Source: Clostridia bacterium (GTDB lineage Bacteria > Bacillota > Clostridia > Oscillospirales > Acutalibacteraceae). Taken from it: a stretch of 5,026 bases of DNA. Shown here piece after piece: positions 1 through 5,026 of this stretch. The position numbers and the translations under genes were made by a program. Under the pieces are notes generated by a model. It was not told the DNA's origin and made no database searches. It saw nothing but the letters and a program-made list of their open reading frames with translations. Where the stretch lies: NCBI GenBank assembly GCA_900769535.1, contig CAAGHB010000080.1:1-5026 (forward strand), given 5' to 3'. Position 1 is the stretch's first letter. Each line of letters opens with the position of its first letter.

Positions 1-75
1 ACTCGGTGAAAAATCGCGGCGGCATCCACCCTTTTCTTGATAGTGTCCGTCTAAAAAATAATTCCACACAAAAAC
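1..75. other. Unassigned left margin, possibly the outer end of an insertion sequence
   Basis: No gene can be called here. On the plus strand one frame reads a short tail ending LGEKSRRHPPFS at a TGA (38-40); on the minus strand an ATG at 25-23 follows a G-rich AAAAGGG too closely for a normal ribosome binding site. After the TGA comes GTGTCCGTCTAAAAAATAAT, then TCCACACAAAA. This has the general look of IS256-type terminal repeats (GTCCGTnTAA followed by an AT run and ACACA), recalled from memory and not verified. If so, the tail would be the end of a transposase lying mostly outside the window. The stretch is too short to decide. Confidence 0.2.
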
Positions 76-78
76 AAC

Positions 79-108
79 AGCCGCCGAAAGAGTGTTCTTT
101 CGACGGCT
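79..108 (-). terminator. Rho-independent terminator of rny, probably bidirectional
   Basis: Read on the minus strand, AGCCGTCGAAAGA pairs with TCTTTCGGCGGCT across an ACAC loop: 13 pairs with a single U-G wobble. It is followed by GTTGTTTTT (78-70). It lies 53 bp past the rny stop codon, as expected for the end of that transcript. Read on the plus strand the same stem has one C-A mismatch and is followed by TTTTT, so it could also stop transcription entering from the left edge. Confidence 0.88.
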
Positions 109-161
109 TTTTGCTCTCTTTTTTTGGATGTCCCGACAATTCGGTTAGAATTCTTGAATCC

Positions 162-1718
162 TTACTTCGCGTATTCGACTGCGCGGCTTTCGCGAACGAC
201 CTGAACCTTAATCTGACCGGGATATTCCATTTCGCTCTCGATTCGCTTAACGATTTCTCGAGCTGTAATAACCATTTCATCATCGCTAATCTGGTCGGGC
301 TTGACCATGATACGAATTTCGCGCCCTGCCTGAATTGCGAAGGAATTATCTACGCCGTTAAAGGAGTTTGCGATTCCTTCAAGCTGTTCAAGACGCTTGA
401 CGTAATTTTCGATATTTTCGCGACGGGCTCCGGGACGTGCAGCAGAGATTGCGTCGGCGGCCTGAACGATGCAGGCAATAACCGACTTCGGCTCGACGTC
501 GCCGTGGTGGGCGTGAATGGCATTGATAACGATTTCGTTCTCGTTATGTTTTTTGGCAACCTCGACACCGAGCTGAATGTGTGTACCCTCGTGCTCGTGG
601 TCGAGCGCCTTGCCGATATCGTGGAGAAGTCCGGCACGCTTAGCAAGGGCAACGTTTTCGCCAAGCTCGGCGGCCATAAGTCCCGACAGGTGAGCAACTT
701 CGAGCGAATGATTAAGCACATTCTGGCCGTAGCTGGTACGGTAGCGGAGACGGCCGAGAAGCTGAACCAGCTCGGGATGCAGATTGCGAACCCCTGCATC
801 GAGAACGGCGTTTTCGCCCTCCTGCTTGATTGTGCGTTCGATTTCTCTCTTTGCCTTTTCGACGGTTTCCTCGATTCGCGCGGGATGAATTCGTCCGTCG
901 AGAATGAGTTTTTCGAGCGAAACCCTTGCAACCTCGCGGCGAATCGGGTCAAAGCTCGAAAGTGTGATTGCCTCGGGCGTATCGTCGATGATGAGGTCAA
1001 CGCCGGTAAGGGTTTCGAGTGTGCGAATGTTTCGACCTTCGCGGCCGATGATGCGGCCCTTCATTTCATCGTTTGGCAGACCGACTACCGAAATAGTGGC
1101 CTCCGAGGAATGATCGGCGGCACAGCGCTGAATAGCGCCGGCGATAATGTTGGATGCGAGTTTGTCGGACTCGTCCTTTAACTGCTCCTCAAAAATCTGA
1201 ATTTTGAGTGCCTTTTCGTGAGTAAGCTCGTCTTCAAGCGATTTAAGGAGATAATCCTTTGCCTGCTGAACGCTGAAACCTGAAATTCGTTCGAGAATGT
1301 CCATCTGCCCTTTTTTGAGCTGAGCGACCTCCTCCATACCCTTTTCGATTTCCTTGCTCTTTTCGTTGAGCTTTTCTTCCTTTGCTTCCAAGTTTTCAAT
1401 TTTTTTGTCAAGTGATTCTTCTTTTTGAATTATACGGCGTTCCTGACGCTGAACCTCGTTACGTCTTTCGCGAATTTCCTTGTCGGCTTCGCTTCTAAGA
1501 CGGTGAACCTCGTCCTTTGCTTCGAGAATCGCCTCTTTTTTCTTTGCGTCTGCCGTTTTCATGGCTTCGGTGACCATATTTTTTGCCTGTTCCTTGGCGG
1601 AGAGAATTATTCCGTCGTCGGTTTTACGCTTATGCAAATGGCCTAAAATAAAGCCGATTATACCAAAAACCACAGCAGCTGCGGCAGCAATTCCAATAAC
1701 AACCGGTGTCTCTAACAC
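162..1718 (-). CDS. rny: Ribonuclease Y (RNase Y), membrane-anchored endoribonuclease
   Basis: RNase Y cuts single-stranded, often 5'-monophosphorylated mRNA and initiates bulk mRNA decay in many Bacillota; it sits on the inner face of the membrane with other degradosome proteins. The 518-residue product has the full family layout and usual length (about 520). It has an N-terminal membrane helix (residues 6-27, alanine/isoleucine rich) followed by basic HKRK. A long charged coiled coil runs over about 40-190. A KH domain carries GRIIGREGRNIR (221-232, GREG loop 225-228). An HD domain has H337, the HD pair H366-D367 in LLHDIGKA, HAHHGD (402-407) and D422 as probable metal ligands. The C-terminal domain ends near EYAK. 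The start is GTG at 1718-1716, chosen because a strong Shine-Dalgarno lies 7 nt upstream and the membrane helix begins immediately after. It has its own promoter and terminator, so it is probably monocistronic. No frameshift or missing catalytic residue is seen. Confidence 0.98.
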   Translation of the reverse strand: MLETPVVIGIAAAAAVVFGIIGFILGHLHKRKTDDGIILSAKEQAKNMVTEAMKTADAKKKEAILEAKDEVHRLRSEADKEIRERRNEVQRQERRIIQKEESLDKKIENLEAKEEKLNEKSKEIEKGMEEVAQLKKGQMDILERISGFSVQQAKDYLLKSLEDELTHEKALKIQIFEEQLKDESDKLASNIIAGAIQRCAADHSSEATISVVGLPNDEMKGRIIGREGRNIRTLETLTGVDLIIDDTPEAITLSSFDPIRREVARVSLEKLILDGRIHPARIEETVEKAKREIERTIKQEGENAVLDAGVRNLHPELVQLLGRLRYRTSYGQNVLNHSLEVAHLSGLMAAELGENVALAKRAGLLHDIGKALDHEHEGTHIQLGVEVAKKHNENEIVINAIHAHHGDVEPKSVIACIVQAADAISAARPGARRENIENYVKRLEQLEGIANSFNGVDNSFAIQAGREIRIMVKPDQISDDEMVITAREIVKRIESEMEYPGQIKVQVVRESRAVEYAK

Positions 1719-1725
1719 TTGTGAG

Positions 1726-1735
1726 CACCTCCTTT
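1726..1735 (-). promoter_or_regulatory. Ribosome binding site of rny (fixes a GTG start)
   Basis: On the minus strand AAAGGAGGTG is a near-perfect match to the 16S rRNA anti-Shine-Dalgarno sequence. It ends 7 nt before GTG at 1718-1716. No in-frame ATG lies at a comparable distance, so this site supports GTG initiation. Confidence 0.92.
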
Positions 1736-1755
1736 ATATAATAATCGCATTTTTT

Positions 1756-1785
1756 AAAAAACATCGGGTATGCGAGTAAAACCCG
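1756..1785 (-). promoter_or_regulatory. Small hairpin plus T6 tract in the rny 5' leader
   Basis: In the minus-strand leader, CGGGT (1785-1781) pairs with ACCCG (1769-1765) around an 11-nt loop. Weak A-U extension is possible with one bulged C. Three bases later comes TTTTTT (1761-1756). The geometry is terminator-like, but the 5-bp stem is short, so it could be a weak attenuator, a processing or stability element, or nothing. It matches no riboswitch class that I recognise. Confidence 0.25.
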
Positions 1786-1851
1786 GATATGAAAAACCAA
1801 ACACAATAGCCAAATATGCGTTTTAGTCTAATAACCACCATATCATGTTAA

Positions 1852-1880
1852 ATAATAATACAAAATGCACAAGATGTCAA
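1852..1880 (-). promoter_or_regulatory. Sigma-A promoter of rny
   Basis: On the minus strand there is a perfect -35 TTGACA (1880-1875), a 17-bp spacer and a -10 TATTAT (1857-1852). Transcription would begin near 1845, giving a leader of about 125 nt before the GTG start. A second overlapping TATTAT (1860-1855) gives a 14-bp spacer and is less likely. Confidence 0.85.
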
Positions 1881-1895
1881 GTGAACACGAACTTT

Positions 1896-1923
1896 TTGAT
1901 ATATATTTTGTATATGGTATAAT
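1896..1923 (+). promoter_or_regulatory. Sigma-A promoter of the aminotransferase gene, extended -10
   Basis: A -35 of TTGATA (1896-1901) is followed by a 16-bp spacer and a perfect TATAAT (1918-1923). The -10 is preceded by TGG, the TGn extended -10 element (1915-1917). The start of transcription would be near 1930, leaving a leader of about 50 nt. The -35 boxes of this promoter and the divergent rny promoter are only 15 bp apart (1881-1895). Confidence 0.82.
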
Positions 1924-1970
1924 ATATAAATCATGCGTTAATAAAAAATTATTGAAAAATCAAAGTAATT

Positions 1971-1975
1971 GAGGT
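1971..1975 (+). promoter_or_regulatory. Probable ribosome binding site of the aminotransferase gene
   Basis: GAGGT lies only 3 nt before ATG at 1979, tighter than the usual 5-9 nt. A second G-rich site, AAAGGGTGA (2001-2009), lies 5 nt before an in-frame TTG at 2015. The pair leaves the true start open. Confidence 0.55.
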
Positions 1976-1978
1976 AAA

Positions 1979-3292
1979 ATGAATTATTATTATTTTTCCA
2001 AAAGGGTGACTGAATTGAAAGAATATATGCAAATGACCGAAACCGAGCTTAAAGACGAATTAAAGGCGGTTGACGAAGAATATAACCGCTTTGCCGCAAT
2101 GAAGCTCAGCTTAAATATGGCAAGAGGAAAGCCGAGCGCAGAGCAGCTCGACTTTTCGGAAGAACTTCTGACTGTGGTCGACTCGCGCGAAAAGGTTATC
2201 AGCGCAAACGGCGTTGACTGCCGAAACTATGGCGGACTCGACGGACTCGACGAATCAAAAATTCTCTTTTCCGATATGCTGAACGTCCCTGCCGAAAAGG
2301 TTATCGTCGGCGGAAACTCGTCGCTCAACCTTATGTTCGACTTTATCGCCCAGGGAATGCTCACCGGCTTTGACGGCGAGCCGTGGATAAAGCAGGGCGA
2401 GGTAAAATTTATCTGCATCACCCCCGGCTACGACCGTCACTTTGCTATATGCGAGCATTTCGGGATAAAGATGATTCCCGTTGCAATGCTCGACGACGGT
2501 CCCGATATGGAAGAAATTGAAAAGCTCGTATGCGACCCGCTTGTAAAGGGTATTTGGTGCGTTCCGAAATATTCAAACCCGACCGGAAACACCTATTCGG
2601 ACGAGGTTGTACGCCGCTTTGCCGCACTCAAACCTGCGGCAAAGGATTTCCGCATCATGTGGGACAATGCGTATGCGCTCCACTTCCTTGACGAAAATGA
2701 TGACGATAAGCTACTCGACATTCTCGACGAATGTGAAAAGGCAGGAAATCCCGACCTTGCCGTTATGTTCGCAAGCACGTCAAAGGTTACCTTCCCCGGC
2801 GGCGGCATTGCTGCCATCGCAGCAAGTGAGCATAACCTCGACCTTATCAAAGCACGCATGACAATTCAGACTATCAGCGGCGACAAGCTCAACCAGCTCC
2901 GTCACGCGCGAATTTTCACCGACCTCGACACCTTAAAAGCGCACATGAAAAAACACGCCGACTCGTTAAAGCCGAAATTCGAGCTCGTAATCGAAACCTT
3001 GAAAAAGGAGCTTGACGGTCTCGGTATTTTGGCATGGCGCGAACCGAAGGGCGGCTACTTTGTCAGCGCGGATACGCTTCCCGGCTGTGCAAAGAGAACG
3101 GTTGCCCTTTGTAAAGAGGCAGGGCTCATTATGACGGGCGCAGGAGCCACCTTCCCCTACGGAAAGGACCCTCTCGACAGCAATATTCGAATCGCGCCGT
3201 CATTTCCGCCCATTGACGAGCTGAAAACGGCAATGCAACTTTTCACCGTCGCAGTTAAAAAGGCGACCCTTGAAATGCTGATAAACGGCTGA
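1979..3292 (+). CDS. PLP-dependent aminotransferase, probable aspartate aminotransferase (subgroup Ic type)
   Basis: Likely swaps the amino group between aspartate and 2-oxoglutarate to give oxaloacetate and glutamate in the cytoplasm, linking nitrogen assimilation to the citric-acid-cycle pool. The 437-residue product has a fold-type I PLP enzyme's landmarks. These are SLNMARGKPS (44-53) and NYGGLDGL (83-90) near the N-terminus, GGNSSLNL (111-118) for the PLP phosphate, and NPTG (200-203; N200). WDNAY follows (228-232; D229 facing the pyridine nitrogen), then the Schiff-base lysine K269 in STSKVTFPGGG and RIAP (404-407; R404 for the substrate carboxylate). The N-terminal motif and overall layout recall the aspartate aminotransferases typified by Mycobacterium tuberculosis Rv3722c and Corynebacterium AspT, rather than AspC-type enzymes. 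Older annotations of such proteins say simply aminotransferase or MocR-like aminotransferase, but no DNA-binding domain is present. Substrate is inferred from family. The start may instead be TTG at 2015 or ATG at 2027. It has its own promoter and is followed by a hairpin. Confidence 0.9.
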   Translation: MNYYYFSKRVTELKEYMQMTETELKDELKAVDEEYNRFAAMKLSLNMARGKPSAEQLDFSEELLTVVDSREKVISANGVDCRNYGGLDGLDESKILFSDMLNVPAEKVIVGGNSSLNLMFDFIAQGMLTGFDGEPWIKQGEVKFICITPGYDRHFAICEHFGIKMIPVAMLDDGPDMEEIEKLVCDPLVKGIWCVPKYSNPTGNTYSDEVVRRFAALKPAAKDFRIMWDNAYALHFLDENDDDKLLDILDECEKAGNPDLAVMFASTSKVTFPGGGIAAIAASEHNLDLIKARMTIQTISGDKLNQLRHARIFTDLDTLKAHMKKHADSLKPKFELVIETLKKELDGLGILAWREPKGGYFVSADTLPGCAKRTVALCKEAGLIMTGAGATFPYGKDPLDSNIRIAPSFPPIDELKTAMQLFTVAVKKATLEMLING

Positions 3293-3310
3293 TATATAAC
3301 TTTCTATAAA

Positions 3311-3338
3311 AAAGAGGGGGTATATTTATCCCCTCTTT
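3311..3338 (+). terminator. Hairpin terminator after the aminotransferase gene
   Basis: AAAGAGGGG (3311-3319) pairs with CCCCTCTTT (3330-3338); a G-U, U-A and A-U continue the stem to 12 pairs with a TATT loop. It lies 18 bp after the stop codon. The plus-strand tail, TTTCATTGACTTTT, is an interrupted T tract. On the minus strand the stem runs straight into TTTTTT (from 3313 down to about 3308), the better tract. It therefore looks bidirectional, although no minus-strand gene lies to its right within the window. Confidence 0.75.
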
Positions 3339-3340
3339 CA

Positions 3341-3369
3341 TTGACTTTTAGTAAGAATTGCTATATAAT
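3341..3369 (+). promoter_or_regulatory. Sigma-A promoter of secDF
   Basis: TTGACT (3341-3346), a 17-bp spacer and a perfect TATAAT (3364-3369). Predicted transcription start is near 3376, giving a leader of about 50 nt. The -35 begins two bases after the terminator stem ends, so the terminator tail and the promoter share sequence. Confidence 0.85.
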
Positions 3370-3410
3370 TAAATAGTTAATTTGTATTTTTATGCAAAGT
3401 TGAAAAAAAT

Positions 3411-3417
3411 AAGGAGG
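3411..3417 (+). promoter_or_regulatory. Ribosome binding site of secDF
   Basis: AAGGAGG sits 8 nt before the ATG at 3426, a strong site with ideal spacing. It fixes the start of a reading frame that has no stop in the window. Confidence 0.9.
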
Positions 3418-3425
3418 CCCAAACA

Positions 3426-5026
3426 ATGAAAAGAACAGGTAAACAATGGTTTTTCATTGTTGCGATACTGATTTTCGTGCTTACATATTGCTCGTTTTTC
3501 GGTGTCACTAATTACTATGGCGACAAGGAGCTTGAATATGTCAAGGGTGCCGACGATATCCGTTGGGGAATTGACATAAAGGGCGGTGTCGAGGGTGTAT
3601 TCTCTCCCGACGGCATCGAACTTGATAAGGTTACAAAGGCCCAGCTTGACGCCGCCGAAACGGTTATCAAAAACCGACTCATCGGTCAGGGAATTACCGA
3701 CTACGAAACATTTGTCGATTCGGCAAATAAACAAATCATAGTTCGTTTCCCCTGGTCATCTAATCAAGAGGAATATAACGCAACGAGCGAAATTAACAAG
3801 CTCGGCGACACCGCTATAATCACCTTCCGCGAAGGAAACCAGGACGTAAACGGCGAAGTTGTCCTCCAAGGCGCAAAGGATATCGACTCGGCAAACGTAG
3901 TTTATGACCAGTCGACCGGCGAGCCGCAGGTTCAACTCGTTCTCACCTCCGAGGGAAAAACAAAGTTTGCTTCGGCAACAGCCCGACTCAAAGGTGACAC
4001 CATTTCGATTTTCCGCGACGACGTTTGCATTTCGGCTCCGACCGTAAACGATACCATTTCCGACGGATACGCTATCATTTCGGGCGACTTCACTGCCGAG
4101 GACGCTACCGAGCTCGCCAGCGAAATTAACGCCGGTACCCTTCCCTTTGCCCTCACCGTTGACGATTCAAAGATTCAGGTTGTCAGCGCAACCCTCGGCG
4201 AAGAGGCGCTCAACGTTATGATTATCGCAGGTGTTATCGCCTTCGCAGTAATCTGCATTCTTATTCTTTTCAGATACCGTCTCCCCGGTGTCGTTGCCTG
4301 TATCGCGCTTGTCGGTCAGGTTGGCGGAATGATTGCTTGTATCACAAAGTTCTTCCCCGGCACCGACAGCTTCACGATGACCATCCCCGGTCTCGCCGGT
4401 ATCATTCTTTCAATCGGTATGGGCGTTGACGCAAACGTTATTACGATGGAACGTATCCGCGAGGAAATTCGTAAAGGAAAAACCATCAACGGCGCAATTG
4501 CCGCCGGCTCAAAGAATTCGATTGCCGCTATCATCGACGGAAACATCACCAACGTTATCGTAGCAGTCGTTCTTATGGGCGCGTTTGGACCTTCCGACAA
4601 TATATTTGCAAAGATTTTCAGCCCCGTACTCAGCTTGTTCGGCGCATCGGTAACCGGCTCAATCTACTCCTTCGGTTACACCCTCCTTATCGGCGTTGTG
4701 CTTAACTTTGTATTCGCAGTATTTGCTTCCCAGCTTATGCTCAAATCAATTGCCGGATTTAAGGGCCTTCGCAAAAATTGGCTCTTTGGCATCAAGGAAA
4801 AAGTAAAAGAAGCAAGAAAATTCAACTTTGTCGGCAATCTTAAAAAATTCAGCATTGCAAGCATTGCCATCATCGCTGTTGGCGTTATCCTTACAGCAGT
4901 TTTCGGACCCGTTCTTGACATTCAGTTCAAGGGCGGCACAAAGCTCACCTACTCCTACACCGGTGAAATTTCGCTCGACGATGCAAAGGCGGCGCTGACC
5001 TCCGACGCATCAAAAATCGTCTATAC
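3426..5026 (+). CDS. secDF: SecD-SecF fusion, protein-export membrane protein (3' end outside the window)
   Basis: Works with the SecYEG channel, using the proton gradient to pull exported proteins across the membrane after SecA has pushed them in. The frame is open for 533 codons to the last base. SecD part: TM1 (8-27); WGIDIKGG (47-54), equivalent to the GLDLxGG motif; extracytoplasmic domain (about 30-260) with NRLIGQGI (83-90) and NAGTLP (235-240); TM2 (263-283) after SATLGEEALN; RYRLPG; TM3 (287-307); PGLAGIILSIGMGVDANVI (321-339) as TM4, with D335 at the conserved proton-path aspartate position; ERIREE; IIDGNITN (369-376) leading into TM5; TM6 (418-440). A basic linker (441-475) then leads to a new membrane helix (476-495) and DIQFKGGTKL (498-507), the SecF signature. 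The gene is therefore a fusion as in Bacillus subtilis (about 740 residues), roughly 70% present. The TM5-TM6 loop is about 20 residues longer than I expect. It has its own promoter; no yajC lies upstream. Confidence 0.96.
   Translation, partial: MKRTGKQWFFIVAILIFVLTYCSFFGVTNYYGDKELEYVKGADDIRWGIDIKGGVEGVFSPDGIELDKVTKAQLDAAETVIKNRLIGQGITDYETFVDSANKQIIVRFPWSSNQEEYNATSEINKLGDTAIITFREGNQDVNGEVVLQGAKDIDSANVVYDQSTGEPQVQLVLTSEGKTKFASATARLKGDTISIFRDDVCISAPTVNDTISDGYAIISGDFTAEDATELASEINAGTLPFALTVDDSKIQVVSATLGEEALNVMIIAGVIAFAVICILILFRYRLPGVVACIALVGQVGGMIACITKFFPGTDSFTMTIPGLAGIILSIGMGVDANVITMERIREEIRKGKTINGAIAAGSKNSIAAIIDGNITNVIVAVVLMGAFGPSDNIFAKIFSPVLSLFGASVTGSIYSFGYTLLIGVVLNFVFAVFASQLMLKSIAGFKGLRKNWLFGIKEKVKEARKFNFVGNLKKFSIASIAIIAVGVILTAVFGPVLDIQFKGGTKLTYSYTGEISLDDAKAALTSDASKIVY

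Noticed and set aside
350..1000. A 216-codon minus-strand frame overlapping rny
   Set aside because: Same strand, different frame inside the RNase Y KH/HD region; serine/arginine-rich low-complexity translation typical of a frame shadow.
6..1181. A 391-codon open frame on the plus strand
   Set aside because: It lies almost wholly antisense to rny, whose KH and HD motifs are unmistakable. It has no ribosome binding site, resembles no family I know, and runs through the rny terminator. It is a product of codon bias.
1750..1761. 12-bp palindrome TTTTTTAAAAAA
   Set aside because: It is a plain A/T run with no spacer or flanking symmetry of note; expected in such AT-rich intergenic DNA.
1830..1846. 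Tiny minus-strand open frame (MIWWLLD then stop) at the head of the rny leader
   Set aside because: No ribosome binding site, and it begins almost at the predicted transcription start; not a credible leader peptide.
2234..2251. Perfect 9-bp tandem repeat GGACTCGAC x2
   Set aside because: It encodes GLDGLD within the conserved NYGGLDGL motif of the aminotransferase, so protein constraint explains it.
3390..4921. Several minus-strand open frames of 74-114 codons across secDF
   Set aside because: All are antisense to a continuous, motif-rich SecDF frame and lack start signals.
1..5026. Search for tRNA, rRNA, CRISPR arrays, toxin-antitoxin or defence genes
   Set aside because: No cloverleaf, regular direct-repeat array, or additional motif-bearing gene was seen; the three large genes and their control regions fill the window.

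Overview
The window reads as chromosomal DNA from a low-to-moderate GC Gram-positive bacterium, most likely a gut Clostridia of the Oscillospirales/Ruminococcus type. This is inferred from four things: an RNase Y gene, strong AGGAGG ribosome binding sites with GTG/ATG starts, sigma-A promoters in very AT-rich intergenic DNA next to more balanced coding sequence, and a fused SecDF. No species can be named from the sequence alone. All three genes are housekeeping genes. I see no defence system, CRISPR array, tRNA, rRNA or intact mobile element.

Layout, left to right. Positions 1-75 hold no gene I can identify; a stretch near 42-70 faintly resembles an insertion-sequence end. A bidirectional-looking hairpin terminator at 79-108 closes the minus-strand gene rny (162-1718), which encodes RNase Y, the membrane-anchored endonuclease that starts mRNA decay. 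The 260-bp gap 1719-1978 is a divergent control region: a consensus promoter fires leftward into rny, and a second promoter with an extended -10 fires rightward into a PLP-dependent aminotransferase (1979-3292). That protein is best matched to the subgroup Ic aspartate aminotransferases. A hairpin at 3311-3338 follows it. Directly after the hairpin, a near-consensus promoter (TTGACT, 17-bp spacer, TATAAT) drives secDF (3426 to beyond the right edge), a SecD-SecF fusion that assists protein export. It is open to the last base, so its C-terminal part is missing here.

Each gene appears to be its own transcription unit with its own sigma-A promoter, so the three are neighbours rather than one pathway: RNA turnover, aspartate/glutamate nitrogen exchange, and protein secretion. 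I did not find a novel system. The points most worth checking are the extra segment between the fifth and sixth membrane helices of SecDF, the ambiguous start of the aminotransferase, the hairpin in the rny leader, the packed terminator/promoter junction before secDF, and the possible IS end at the left margin.
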